45,327 nt of DNA from Acidimicrobiales bacterium (lineage in GTDB: Bacteria; Actinomycetota; Acidimicrobiia; Acidimicrobiales; RAAP-2): positions 1 to 45,327 of the forward strand of contig JASHUY010000131.1 in the NCBI GenBank assembly GCA_030039755.1, given 5' to 3'. Position 1 is the stretch's first letter. Each line of letters starts with the position of its first letter. The notes under the pieces are model-generated. The model was given only the letters and a program-made list of their open reading frames with translations. It searched no databases and had not been told where the DNA came from. The position numbers were made by a program, and so were the translations under genes. This document shows, one piece after another, positions 1-9,588 of this stretch.

Positions 1-4
1 CGGG

Positions 5-2614
5 TCACTCACCGTCACCCTCACCCGCGCCACCCGCGGCGGGTCCGCCGGCGCGCATCGGCAGCGTGGCGCGCCAGACCCCGTCCGCGTCGTGCAGGGC
101 CCCGGCGACCGCCCCGGCGGTCGGGACGAGCCCGATCTCCCCGACTCCCTTGATCCCATAGGGGGAGCGGGGCTGGGGCACCTCGACGAGGATGACCTCG
201 ATGGGTGGGACGTCCTTCGCCCGCAGGATCCCGAGCGACCGGAGCGTCGACTTGGTCGGAAAGCCGCGTTCGTCCGCAGGGAAGTCCTCGGTGAGCGCGT
301 ACCCGAGCCCCATGTGCACCGAACCCTCGATCTGCCCTTCGCAGAGCATCGGGTTCACCGCTCGACCGACGTCGTGCGCGGCCACCACGCGCTCGACCGA
401 GAGGGATTCCTTGTCCATCACGACGAGCTGTGCGGCGTAGCCGAAGGCGGCGTGGATCGTCGGGTGCTCCACCTCTCCGAGATGCTGCGTCCAGTCGACA
501 CGGTGCTCGCCCACGTAGTCGACGCCGGGCGCGCAACCTGCAGCGAGCGCTTTGCGGCACGCGTCCGCCACGGCGCCGGCACCCATGAGCGTGCCCCTGC
601 TGCCGGTGGTCTGACCCTCGCCGAGCTCGCGCGAGGTGTCGACCATCACCGAGACGCGGTCGGGGTCCACCCCCAGCTCTTCGACTGCGACCTGGAGGGC
701 GACGGTGTGCACGCCCTGGCCCATCTCGGTCCATCCGTGACGCACCTCCACGGTGCCGTCCTCTCCGAAACGGACCACCGCCCTGGTCACCTCCTTGAAG
801 CCGTTGCCGAGCCCGCTGTTCTTGAGCGCGAGCCCGATGCCGACGGCCTTCCCTTCCGCCCGGGCGGCCGCGTAGCGCTCCGCGAGCGCGTCGAGGCAGC
901 GCTCGGCGCCGGCGCACCCCTCGTCCATCACCTGGCCCGGCCCCCACACGTCTCCGGGGTGGATCACGTTGCGCTTGCGCATCTCCCATCCGCTGATCCC
1001 GACCAACTCCCCGAGGCGGTCGACTACCCCTTCCATCGCGAACTGGGCCTGGTTCGCCCCGAAGCCGCGGAAGGCGCCGCACACCGGGTTGTTCGTGCGC
1101 ACCGCGACGGACTCGACGTCGACTGCCGGGAGCCGGTACGGCCCGCTCGCGTGTCCCGCCGCGCGCTCGAGCACCTTCATCCCGACGCTCGCGTACGCGC
1201 CGGAGTCGCCCACCATGCGTGCCCTGAGCCCGGTCAGGTGTCCGTCGGCATCGCACCCGGCCCAGTACTCCATCCGGATCGGATGACGCTTCGGGTGCAC
1301 GAGGAAGCTCTCCTCGCGTGAGAGCGTGCACTTCACCGGGCGGCGTAGCAGCCACGCCGCGAGGGCCGCCTGCGCCTGGTTCGACATGTCCTCCTTGCCG
1401 CCGAACGCGCCGCCGTTCGAGACGAGCTCGACGCTCACGTCGCCGGTGCCCACGCCCAGCACCGCTGCGATCTGGTCGCGGTCGTCCCAGACCCCCTGAC
1501 CGCCGGAGTAGACGTGCAGGCCCCCGTCCTCCCGCGGCACGGCGAGGGTGGACTCGGGTTCGAGGTACGCGTGCTCGACGCGTTGGGTCTCGAACACCTC
1601 GTGGACCACGTGGGCACTCGCCTCCAACGCCGCGTCGACGTCCCCGCGGGCGTAGGCGGAGCGCGACAACACGTTCGAGTCCGTGCCCCACACCGACGCC
1701 TCGGGCGACGCGATCGCCGCCATCGGGTCGGTCATCGGACCGAGGTCGTGGTAGTCCACCTCGACGAGCGCCGCGGCCGCTCGCGCCTCGAGCCGGCTCT
1801 CGGCGACGACCACCGCGATGACGTCCCCCGCGTACGAGGTCCTGCCTCCCTCGGGGATCAGCACGGGCCAGTCATGGTGGATGATCCCGACGCGGAGCTC
1901 GCCCGGCACGTCGGCCGCCGTGAAGACCGCCACCACCCCGGGCGCGCTCGCCGCGGCGGAGGTGTGGACCCGGACCACCTCCGCACGGGCATGGTCGGTG
2001 AAGCGGAGCGCCGCGTGGAGCATCCCCGGGACGCGCAGGTCGTCGACGTAGCCGCGGTCGCCTAGCGCGAGGCTCGTGGCCTCGTACTTGGGAAGCCGCG
2101 CCCCCACTCCGGCGTGGGCGCGGGGCGCCGCCTCGGGGACCACACCGGTCGCCACCGCGTCGATGGCGTCGAGGATCTTCACATAACCGGTGCACCGGCA
2201 GAGATGCGCGCCGAGATGGCGCGCCATGTCCTCGCGCTTGAGCGTCGCGCCCTTCTTGTCCACCTGGGCCTTGGCGCGCATCACGATGCCGGGGATGCAG
2301 AAGCCGCACTGGAGCCCGCCGCACGCGGCGAAGGCGTCGGCGTACCGGCGGCGCTCTTCCTCGGGGAGCCCTTCGAGCGTGACCACCGTGCGCCCGGCGG
2401 CCTTCTCGAGCGGGTACTGGCAGCTCACCTGGACCTTGCCGTCGATCATCACGGTGCAGCAGCCGCACTGGCCCGAGGGTGAGCAGCCGTCCTTCGCAGA
2501 GGTGACCCCGAGCTCCTCGCGCAGCGCGGCGAGCAGGTGCGGGTGATCGGCCCGGACTGCCACCTCCTCGCCGTTCACCGTCAGGACGACGACTTCCTGG
2601 TCGAGCACGGTCAC
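5..2614 (-). CDS. Xanthine dehydrogenase/aldehyde oxidase family protein, fused 2Fe-2S + molybdopterin-binding subunit (no FAD domain)
   Basis: 869 aa; N-term CSPSGQCGCC and CGFCIPG...CRCTGY 2Fe-2S motifs followed by Mo-binding domain (GGAFGGKEDMS, GAFRGFGANQ, GVGEIGLVPT). Confidence 0.9.
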   Translation of the reverse strand: MTVLDQEVVVLTVNGEEVAVRADHPHLLAALREELGVTSAKDGCSPSGQCGCCTVMIDGKVQVSCQYPLEKAAGRTVVTLEGLPEEERRRYADAFAACGGLQCGFCIPGIVMRAKAQVDKKGATLKREDMARHLGAHLCRCTGYVKILDAIDAVATGVVPEAAPRAHAGVGARLPKYEATSLALGDRGYVDDLRVPGMLHAALRFTDHARAEVVRVHTSAAASAPGVVAVFTAADVPGELRVGIIHHDWPVLIPEGGRTSYAGDVIAVVVAESRLEARAAAALVEVDYHDLGPMTDPMAAIASPEASVWGTDSNVLSRSAYARGDVDAALEASAHVVHEVFETQRVEHAYLEPESTLAVPREDGGLHVYSGGQGVWDDRDQIAAVLGVGTGDVSVELVSNGGAFGGKEDMSNQAQAALAAWLLRRPVKCTLSREESFLVHPKRHPIRMEYWAGCDADGHLTGLRARMVGDSGAYASVGMKVLERAAGHASGPYRLPAVDVESVAVRTNNPVCGAFRGFGANQAQFAMEGVVDRLGELVGISGWEMRKRNVIHPGDVWGPGQVMDEGCAGAERCLDALAERYAAARAEGKAVGIGLALKNSGLGNGFKEVTRAVVRFGEDGTVEVRHGWTEMGQGVHTVALQVAVEELGVDPDRVSVMVDTSRELGEGQTTGSRGTLMGAGAVADACRKALAAGCAPGVDYVGEHRVDWTQHLGEVEHPTIHAAFGYAAQLVVMDKESLSVERVVAAHDVGRAVNPMLCEGQIEGSVHMGLGYALTEDFPADERGFPTKSTLRSLGILRAKDVPPIEVILVEVPQPRSPYGIKGVGEIGLVPTAGAVAGALHDADGVWRATLPMRAGGPAAGGAGEGDGE

Positions 2615-3600
2615 GGCGCCGCCTCCGGCCCGGACGCGCCGGCCGCCGCGGCGGCGGTCGGTTCACCACCCGCGCTCTCGCTTTCGCGGCCGCCTCTCGG
2701 CTCGCAGATCGCCCCGTAGACCTCGGGGCGCCGGTACCGGGCGAAGTCGAAGAGGGTCTTCTTGTAGTGGTCGCACCAGTCGAGGTCGCACTCCGCGACG
2801 ACGACCTCGTCGCCTGCGGTGAACGCCTGCGCGACGATGAGACCGGAGGGGGCGATCACCGCGCTCTGCGCGAGGGAGTCGACGCCCTCTTCCACGCCCC
2901 CCTTCGCCGAGGCGACCACCCAGGTGCCGTTCTGGTACGCACCGGCCTGCATGACGAGGTGGTTGTGGAACGCCTGGAGCGCGTCCTGTGACGGGTCGGG
3001 CGCGTAGTGGACCGGCGTGTTGTAGCCGCAGAGGATCAGCTCGACACCCTGCAGGCCCATCACACGGTACGTCTCCGGCCACCGCCGGTCGTTGCAGATC
3101 ATCATCCCGACGCTCCCGCCGAAGGCGTCCCACACGCCGAAGCCGTCGGGGCCGGGCTCGAAGTAGTACCGCTCGAGGTGCTGGAACGGACGCCACGGCT
3201 CGTGACGTTCATGGCCGGGGATGTGGACTTTGCGGAACGTGGCGACGGTCGACCCGTCGCGCTCGACGAGCACCGCGCTGTTGTAGCGGTGCCCGTCGGG
3301 CGTGAGCTCGGCATAGCCGAGGAAGAAGCCGACCCCGAGCGCGGCGGCCTCTTCGAACAACGGTTTCGTCGCGGGCCCCGGCATCTCGGTCTCGAACCAG
3401 TGGTCCGCCTCGGCCAGGGGCTCGGTCCACCAACGGGGGAAGAACGTCGTGAGCGCGAGCTCGGGGTACACCACGAGCTCGGCGCCCCTCCGGTGCGCGT
3501 CGTGCAGCAGGGCGACCAGCCGGTCCACCACCGCCTCGCGCTTCTCGTCGCGTCCGATCGGGCCGAGCTGCGCGGCGGCGACCGTGATGGCGCGGTTCAC
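2611..3600 (-). CDS. Nitrilase-superfamily N-carbamoyl-D-amino-acid hydrolase / beta-ureidopropionase-like
   Basis: GTG start at 3600; YPELALTTFFPRW, FRKVHIPGHE, MMICNDRRWPETYRVMGLQG; overlaps neighbours on both sides by 4 nt. Confidence 0.85.
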   Translation of the reverse strand: MNRAITVAAAQLGPIGRDEKREAVVDRLVALLHDAHRRGAELVVYPELALTTFFPRWWTEPLAEADHWFETEMPGPATKPLFEEAAALGVGFFLGYAELTPDGHRYNSAVLVERDGSTVATFRKVHIPGHERHEPWRPFQHLERYYFEPGPDGFGVWDAFGGSVGMMICNDRRWPETYRVMGLQGVELILCGYNTPVHYAPDPSQDALQAFHNHLVMQAGAYQNGTWVVASAKGGVEEGVDSLAQSAVIAPSGLIVAQAFTAGDEVVVAECDLDWCDHYKKTLFDFARYRRPEVYGAICEPRGGRESESAGGEPTAAAAAGASGPEAAP

Positions 3601-4835
3601 GAGACGATCTCCTCTTCGGCGAGCCGGTGCAGCACGTGCAGCAGCACGTTGGCACCGGCTTCGACGTGCCCGGGGGACGTGAACTCCGCCGGGTTGTGAC
3701 TGATGCCTCCCACGCTCGGGACGAACACCATTCCCGACGGGCAGAGCCGTGCGAGCATCTGCGCGTCGTGCCCCGCGCCCGAGGGCAGCCGGCGGACCGC
3801 GTGGCCGTGCCCGTGCGCGGTCTCCTCGACGAGGCCGACGATCCGGTCGTCGAACTGGACGGGGTCGAAGCGCGCGAGCTGGCGGCGCTCGACCGTCACC
3901 CCCTCTTCGGAGGCGATGCGGTCGATCTCTTCGGCCATGCGGCGCTCGGCGTCTGCCAGCACGTCGCCCTCCGTGTTGCGAAGGTCCACGGTGAGCGTCG
4001 AGCGGCCGGAGACGACGTTCACGAGCCCGGGGCGCAGGTCGAGCTTGCCGACCGTCGCCACCTGGGGAGGGCCGAGCTCGCGGGCGAGCGCCCGGGCTGC
4101 GACCGCCACGGACGCCGCGGCGAACCCGGCGTCGTGGCGCAACGCCAGCGGCGTCGTGCCGGCGTGGTTGAACTGGCCTCCGAACCGAACCTCCTGCCAC
4201 GAGATCCCTTGCACCCCGGTGACCGCCCCGATCACCTCGTCGTGGTGCTCGAGGACGGGACCCTGCTCGATGTGGAGCTCGACGTACGCGTGCGGCACGA
4301 GACCGGGGCACGGGAGGCTCCCCAGGTAGCCGATACGCGCGAGCTCGTCGCCGAGGCGCGCCCCGTCGATGCCGACGAGGTCGTAGGCCTCCTCGACCGG
4401 CATGCCGCCCGCGTAGACGAGGCTCCCGAGCATGTCCGGGGCGAAGCGCGAGCCCTCCTCGTCCGTGAAGAACGCGACCGCCATCGGACGCCGGGGAACG
4501 ACGCCCGCCGAGGCGAGGGTCTCGAGCACCTCGAGGCCGGCCAGCACGCCGAGGTTGCCGTCGTAGATGCCGCCGGTTGCGACGGTGTCGATGTGCGAGC
4601 CGCACATGACCGGCGGACCCGGCTCCCGACCGTCGCGCAGGGCCACCACGTTGCCGATCGCGTCCACCTGCACGTCGAGCCCGAGGTCCCGCATCCAGGT
4701 GACCACGAGGTCCCGCCCCTGACGGTCCTCGTCGGTCAGCGCCAGACGGGCACAACCGCCGTCCCCGGTGGCGCCGACGCGACCCAACTCCTCCAGCCGG
4801 GAGAGGAGCCGCGCGGCATCGATCCGCAGGTCCAC
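3597..4835 (-). CDS. M20-family Zn-dependent N-carbamoyl-L-amino-acid hydrolase / allantoate amidohydrolase-like
   Basis: 412 aa; MCGSHIDTVATGGIYDGNLGVLAGLE, HIEQGPVLE, FNHAGTTP, SGAGHDAQMLA motifs. Confidence 0.9.
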   Translation of the reverse strand: MDLRIDAARLLSRLEELGRVGATGDGGCARLALTDEDRQGRDLVVTWMRDLGLDVQVDAIGNVVALRDGREPGPPVMCGSHIDTVATGGIYDGNLGVLAGLEVLETLASAGVVPRRPMAVAFFTDEEGSRFAPDMLGSLVYAGGMPVEEAYDLVGIDGARLGDELARIGYLGSLPCPGLVPHAYVELHIEQGPVLEHHDEVIGAVTGVQGISWQEVRFGGQFNHAGTTPLALRHDAGFAAASVAVAARALARELGPPQVATVGKLDLRPGLVNVVSGRSTLTVDLRNTEGDVLADAERRMAEEIDRIASEEGVTVERRQLARFDPVQFDDRIVGLVEETAHGHGHAVRRLPSGAGHDAQMLARLCPSGMVFVPSVGGISHNPAEFTSPGHVEAGANVLLHVLHRLAEEEIVS

Positions 4836-4855
4836 GCCACAAACTTGCCCTGACT

Positions 4856-4870
4856 TTGACGATCTGTCAA
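4856..4870. promoter_or_regulatory. Candidate operator, perfect inverted repeat TTGAC-GATCT-GTCAA
   Basis: Lies in the short gap between divergent hydrolase and regulator genes; extra half-site GTCAA at 4889-4893. Confidence 0.55.
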
Positions 4871-4877
4871 GGTTTAT

Positions 4878-5561
4878 TTGGACTGGTTGTCAAGTTCCGG
4901 ACGCGGCCGGATCGTGTCGCTGCGACACCGGGAGGCGTGTGACGTGCGGCAGGTGCGGGTGGAGTTCACCGTGGAGCCGTTCCGGGAGGGCGCGCTCGGC
5001 GCCCACGTCGACGCCGCACTCGGGTCACTGCGAGACGAGGGTTTCGAACCCGAGATCGGCCCGTTCGGCAACACGGTCGAAGGCGATGCCCGGCCGCTCC
5101 TCGAAGCGGTGGCCCGTGCCGCCGCGGCGTCGTTCGACGCCGGTGCCTCGGGGATCACGCTGACCGCGCGCGCGGCCGGGGGAGAGGACGCCGAGTCGTT
5201 CCTCGCCGCGATCCGCCCCGTCGTGCGCGCGTTCGGTGGGCGGTTGGTGGCGACCGAGCGCATGGGCAGGGCCGCGGTCCCGCTCGTGTGGAAGGGGCGG
5301 GTGGTGGGCGGCATCGAGCGCCCCGTGCCGAGCGATCTGCGCAACGGCCTGGCGAGCTTCGTCGTGCAGATCGAGTCCGAGCTGGGCGGGCAGCTCGCGA
5401 CACTCAGCCGGGTCGACAAGCAGCGCGCCGTGCGGATGCTCGACGAGCGCGGCGCCTTCGCAATCCGCAACGCCGTCGACGAGGTCGCCGATGCGATGGG
5501 CGTGAGCCGCGTGACGGTCTACAACTACCTCAACGCGACCCGATCCTCGTCCGGGCCCTGA
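4878..5561 (+). CDS. Transcriptional regulator: YkoF/MTH1187-like N-terminal domain plus DauR/YheO-type C-terminal HTH
   Basis: GPFGNTVEGDARPLLEAVARAA resembles the thiamine-binding/MTH1187 fold; LSRVDKQRAVRMLDERGAFAIRNAVDEVADAMGVSRVTVYNYLN is HTH_22-like; start codon uncertain. Confidence 0.65.
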   Translation: MDWLSSSGRGRIVSLRHREACDVRQVRVEFTVEPFREGALGAHVDAALGSLRDEGFEPEIGPFGNTVEGDARPLLEAVARAAAASFDAGASGITLTARAAGGEDAESFLAAIRPVVRAFGGRLVATERMGRAAVPLVWKGRVVGGIERPVPSDLRNGLASFVVQIESELGGQLATLSRVDKQRAVRMLDERGAFAIRNAVDEVADAMGVSRVTVYNYLNATRSSSGP

Positions 5562-5609
5562 GCGCGTCCGGGTCGGATTCCTCCCCCGTCGTCCCAGTCG
5601 CGCGGCGCG

Positions 5610-6644
5610 CTAGAGCCTGTCGAAGAGCCGCAGCGCCTGCTCCGCAGCGCGGGCTCGCACCTCGACCGGGTCGACGCGCGTGGCGAGACCTCCTGCGAGC
5701 ACCTGCTCCCCGTCCACCCAGACGTCGAGCGCCCGCACCCCCGGCGTGAAGGCGAGGCGCCACGGATCGTCGACCATGTCGTAGCTCCAGCGCACGCGGT
5801 CCTCGAGCGCCCCGGGGACGAGCCCCCAACCTCCTTCGACCCATGCCCACGCCTCGGCCGGGGTCGAGAGCACGTCGTCTTCGCGCGCCTTCACGTAGGC
5901 GAACCGGAATTCCTCGAGCATGTCCGCCCCGATGCCGTCGCTGCCGAGGACCACCGAGCCCGGCCAGCTCCGCGGCCGCGCGTACCCGACCCCGTTGTGC
6001 ATGTTCGACCTCGCGCAGTGGGCGAGCGTCGTCCCGGCGAACGGCGCGGGAAGCGGACGGGGGAGGTGGACGCCGTGCGCGACGAGCCAGCTGTCCTCGA
6101 CGAGATCGCCTAACCGCGACGGAGCGCCGACGTCGGCCTCTCCCTCCGCGACGTGGACATGGACGCCGACTCCCAGGTCGCGAGCGAGCCCCGCGGCGGC
6201 CTCGAGCGTGGCGTCGGTGCACGTGAAGGCGGCGTGGATGCCCACCATGCCTGCGCCGCCCGCGCGTAGGAAGCGCTCGTTCTCCTCGAGCCCGCGGCGC
6301 GCGCCCTCGGGCCCGTGCCGGTCGGTGACGCCGTAGCAGCACCGTACGCGCACGCCCACCTCCGCACAGGCCTGCGCGATCACGTCGAGGCTCCCCTCGA
6401 CGGCCGACGGCCCTTCGTGGTGGTCGACGATCGCAGTGGTGCCGCATTCGAGCGCCTCCAGTGCGCCGAGCATCGCCGACCACCGCAGCATGTCGAGGTC
6501 GAGCGCGACGTCGAGGCGCCACCAGATCTGCTCGAGGATCTCGAGGAACGTCGCGGGCGTGCGCGGGGGCGCGGGCATGCCGCGTGCGAGCGCCGAGTAG
6601 AGGTGGTGGTGGCCGCAGACGAGCCCGGGCGTCGTGTCCGCCAC
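5610..6644 (-). CDS. SsnA-like / chlorohydrolase-type amidohydrolase
   Basis: GTG start at 6644; GLVCGHHHLYSALARGMP, VHVHVAEGEAD, VAHGVHLP, HCARSNMHNGVG, LGSDGIGADM; N-terminus short for the family. Confidence 0.75.
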   Translation of the reverse strand: MADTTPGLVCGHHHLYSALARGMPAPPRTPATFLEILEQIWWRLDVALDLDMLRWSAMLGALEALECGTTAIVDHHEGPSAVEGSLDVIAQACAEVGVRVRCCYGVTDRHGPEGARRGLEENERFLRAGGAGMVGIHAAFTCTDATLEAAAGLARDLGVGVHVHVAEGEADVGAPSRLGDLVEDSWLVAHGVHLPRPLPAPFAGTTLAHCARSNMHNGVGYARPRSWPGSVVLGSDGIGADMLEEFRFAYVKAREDDVLSTPAEAWAWVEGGWGLVPGALEDRVRWSYDMVDDPWRLAFTPGVRALDVWVDGEQVLAGGLATRVDPVEVRARAAEQALRLFDRL

Positions 6645-6664
6645 CGGCGCAGCCTCGCCGAGGG

Positions 6665-6679
6665 TCGTCGGACTGTCAA
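6665..6679. promoter_or_regulatory. Candidate operator TCGTCGGACTGTCAA
   Basis: 11/15 identical to the 4856 site; located between divergent amidohydrolase genes. Confidence 0.35.
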
Positions 6680-6752
6680 CCGGGCGTGGCACCGGCGACC
6701 GGCCGCTACAGTCGCCGCCCGATGCCCCGAATCCGTGCCAGGGAGACGGAAC

Positions 6753-8126
6753 GTGCCTGACTGGGTGGTCGAGGGCGCGGCCATCGCCACGGTCGACGCT
6801 TCGGGCAGCGAGCACGCGAGCGGCCATCTCGTGATCTCCGAGGGGCGCATCGCGGCGGTGGGCCCCGGCGCGGCGCCCGCCTCCGCCGTTCCCGCAGGGG
6901 CGCGTCGAGTGGACGGGACCGGTTGCCTCCTTACCCCCGGCTTCGTGAACACCCACCACCACTTCTCGCAATGGCTCACGCGGGGCATGGCCGCGGACTC
7001 CGAGCTGTTCGAATGGCTGACCGAGCTCTATCCGTGGTGGGCGCTCGTCACAGAGGAGCTGGAGCACGTCGGCGCGCTCGGCGCGCTCTGCGTGCTCGCG
7101 TCCAGCGGCTGCACGACCACGATGGACCACCAGTACGTCTTCCCGAAGCGCGGCGGCGACCTCATCGCCGCAGAGGTCGAGGCGGCGGCCCGCGTCGGCC
7201 TCCGGTTCCATCCTGCACGCGGCTCGATGGACCTCGGCCGGTCCGCAGGCGGACTGCCACCCGACGACGTCGTCGAGGCCACCGACGCCGCGCTCGCTGC
7301 GACCGACGACGCGATCTCACGTTTCCACGACGCGTCGCCCGGCTCGATGGTGCGCGTCACGGTCGCGCCGTGCTCACCGTTCACGGTGACGCGAGAGCTC
7401 ATGACCCGCGCCGCGGATCTGGCCCGGAGCCGTGGCGTCCGCCTCCACACGCACCTCGCCGAGACGACGGACGAAGACGCCTACTGCAGAGCGCAGTACG
7501 GTTCGACGCCCGTAGAGTACGCGGAGTCGCTCGGCTGGCTCGGTGGCGACGTGTGGATCGCTCATGGCGTCCACCTGGACGAGGCGTCGCGCGCGAGGTT
7601 GGGCGCGACGGGCACGGGTGTCGCGCATTGCCCGAGCTCGAACGGCCGCCTCGGAGCGGGCGTCGCGCCGGTGCCCGAGCTGCTCGCGGCCGGAGTGCCC
7701 GTAGGGCTCGGCGTCGACGGGTCCGCGTCGAACGAGTCCGGGGAGCTCTGGGCCGAGGTGCGCGGGGCGGTGCTGGCGGCGCGGGCGCGCGAAGGGGCCG
7801 CCGCGCTCGGGACGCGGGAGGTGCTCAGGATGGCGACGATGACAGGCGCGCGCTGCCTCGGGCGTGAAGACGAGCTCGGATCGCTCGAGCCCGGAAAGCT
7901 CGCCGACGTCGCCCTGTGGCGCCTGGACACCGTCGCGCACGCCGGGATCGCGGATCCCGTGGCCGCGCTCACGCTGGGCGCCCGCCCGACGCTCGCGCTC
8001 CTGCTCGTCGGGGGACGTGCGGTCGTGGAGGAGGGCGAGCTCGCGACGCTGGACGCGGGGTTGGTCGCCCGGGAGGTCGGCCGCGCCGTCCGACGCCTCG
8101 GGGACCGTCACGCCGGGTCGCGCTGA
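6753..8126 (+). CDS. 8-oxoguanine deaminase-like amidohydrolase (TrzN/AtzA type)
   Basis: GTG start at 6753; PGFVNTHHHFSQWLTRGM, TTTMDHQYVFP, LHTHLAETTDE, IAHGVHLD, LGVDGSASNES. Confidence 0.85.
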   Translation: MPDWVVEGAAIATVDASGSEHASGHLVISEGRIAAVGPGAAPASAVPAGARRVDGTGCLLTPGFVNTHHHFSQWLTRGMAADSELFEWLTELYPWWALVTEELEHVGALGALCVLASSGCTTTMDHQYVFPKRGGDLIAAEVEAAARVGLRFHPARGSMDLGRSAGGLPPDDVVEATDAALAATDDAISRFHDASPGSMVRVTVAPCSPFTVTRELMTRAADLARSRGVRLHTHLAETTDEDAYCRAQYGSTPVEYAESLGWLGGDVWIAHGVHLDEASRARLGATGTGVAHCPSSNGRLGAGVAPVPELLAAGVPVGLGVDGSASNESGELWAEVRGAVLAARAREGAAALGTREVLRMATMTGARCLGREDELGSLEPGKLADVALWRLDTVAHAGIADPVAALTLGARPTLALLLVGGRAVVEEGELATLDAGLVAREVGRAVRRLGDRHAGSR

Positions 8127-8171
8127 GCCGGCCTCTCGCCGGAGCCTGCTCCCACCGCGGGTCGGCGCTGC

Positions 8172-8206
8172 CGCTCACCGCTCACCGCTGACCGCTCACC
8201 GCTCAC
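8172..8206. repeat. 7-bp tandem repeat (CGCTCAC)x5, one imperfect unit
   Basis: cgctcac cgctcac cgctgac cgctcac cgctcac read directly; overlaps stop of the 8203 gene. Confidence 0.9.
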
Positions 8207-8676
8207 TTGCACTTTGTGGTGCTGGCGGTCGTGGAGACGGTGCGCGACGAGGTCGCGCTCGAACGGGCGCTCGACCACCGGCTTCCGATCGAGGTGGACA
8301 CCTCGAAGGTGTACTTCCCGCTTGTCAGTGTCCCGGACGTCCAACCGGTTGTCGTCACCGTCGCGACGCTCGAGTAGCTCCCCGATGTCTTGGACTCGTA
8401 CACCGTGTAGCCCGTGGCGTGCGTCGCCGCGAGCCAGGTCACCTTGATCTTGGGTGTGGCCTTCGAGACGCATGTCCCTCTCACGTCGGTCGGTGCAGCC
8501 GGCGAGGCGGACTTCGCCTGGGCCTCGCTCCCTCCCGCGAGCGGAAGGCCCCACTTCGTGGCCGCGCCGGCTTCGGCTCCTCCGCGCAGCGCAGCGGCCG
8601 CGAGCAGGCACCCGGCGAGCGCGGCCACGATCGCCGGGCGGCCGGAGTCGCGCCCCGACGCGGTCGAGCGCTTCAA
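8203..8676 (-). CDS. Secreted protein with fibronectin type III-like domain
   Basis: N-term hydrophobic signal (AIVAALAGCLLAAAAL); SPAAPTDVRGTC...IKVTWLAATHATGYTVYESKTSGSYSSVATV resembles FN3. Confidence 0.6.
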   Translation of the reverse strand: MKRSTASGRDSGRPAIVAALAGCLLAAAALRGGAEAGAATKWGLPLAGGSEAQAKSASPAAPTDVRGTCVSKATPKIKVTWLAATHATGYTVYESKTSGSYSSVATVTTTGWTSGTLTSGKYTFEVSTSIGSRWSSARSSATSSRTVSTTASTTKCK

Positions 8677-8748
8677 GACGTCAGCCCGGGCGCCACGCCG
8701 GTTCGTCCGTCCGCGTGGGACGACGGTGAGAACCGCGCCGCAAGCGCA

Positions 8749-9399
8749 TCACGATGTCCACTTGTCCGTGGCCGGGCTCGACGCAGGCGTGCCGCTGCCG
8801 CCACCGTAGGCTGTGACGCCGGTGAACGCGGGCATCTTGAAGTAGATGCCCTCGCACCTTGTCGAAGCTGTTGTCCCCATGTAGGCGTCGTCGGTGAAGG
8901 TGACGGTCAACGGGTCACCGCTCTGGCCGCTGGCTGCCACGGTGAGCGGTGTCTGGAGCACGTGCGCCGAGCCTGTCGTCGCCGTCGAGTAGTGCCACGT
9001 GACGTCGCTCCCGGTGAGGGACGGCCCGCACCCCGTCTCGGTCGTGGTGAGCGAGCTGTTCGTGTAGCCGGTCCCGTACGCCGTCTCTTCCGGCAGCTTC
9101 ACCTTGGTGATCGTCACCGGGAAGTGGTTCGGGTTTGTGATCTGGACGACGACGTCGCCCTCCCCGTGGGGGTACAAGAGGTTCGACGGTGTCGGGGTCG
9201 CGATCGCGGTGATCGTGAGGTCCGAGACGGCCCCGGACCTGCCTTGACCGCTCGAATTCGAGCTCAAGCCCACGACCCAGAGCGTCGCGCCGTACGCGGC
9301 GGTGCCCGCCAAGACGGTGCCGAGAGCCGCACCGGCGATCTTCCAGCTGAGCGGCCTTCGCGTGGACCCGGCCTTGACGTGCAGCCCTCTCGTGACCAC
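8749..9399 (-). CDS. Secreted/membrane-anchored Ser/Thr-rich hypothetical protein
   Basis: GTG at 9399 preceded by AGGAGGAG; TM segment IAGAALGTVLAGTAAYGATLWVVGL; beta-rich extracytoplasmic part. Confidence 0.6.
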   Translation of the reverse strand: MVTRGLHVKAGSTRRPLSWKIAGAALGTVLAGTAAYGATLWVVGLSSNSSGQGRSGAVSDLTITAIATPTPSNLLYPHGEGDVVVQITNPNHFPVTITKVKLPEETAYGTGYTNSSLTTTETGCGPSLTGSDVTWHYSTATTGSAHVLQTPLTVAASGQSGDPLTVTFTDDAYMGTTASTRCEGIYFKMPAFTGVTAYGGGSGTPASSPATDKWTS

Positions 9400-9556
9400 T
9401 TGACTCCTCCTCATCCCCTGCGCCGCGCGGCGCGACGCTCCCAAGCGAGGTGGTGATCCCGCCGTCCCGTGTTCCGCCCAGGACATGCGTGGAAGCGTGA
9501 GCCCCATCCCGCGCCTTCAGCGGGGATGAGGTTACCACTAAAAGTGCAATATAGGT

Positions 9557-9588
9557 GGCACCGGCCGAAAAATTTTTGCCGATGTGCC
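9557..9588. promoter_or_regulatory. Bulged inverted repeat GGCAC-CGGC-cg-AAAAATTTTT-GCCG-at-GTGCC
   Basis: 14 potential base pairs by inspection, between divergent genes. Confidence 0.6.

Noticed and set aside
92-1321. 409-aa plus-strand ORF and other long ORFs opposite the fused Mo-hydroxylase
   Set aside because: Shadow ORFs from high GC bias; the minus-strand protein has clear family motifs across the same interval.
2611-4842. Single 743-aa ORF spanning both carbamoyl hydrolases
   Set aside because: Only the part after about codon 415 is the nitrilase-type protein; the upstream part is an out-of-frame reading of the M20 hydrolase gene.
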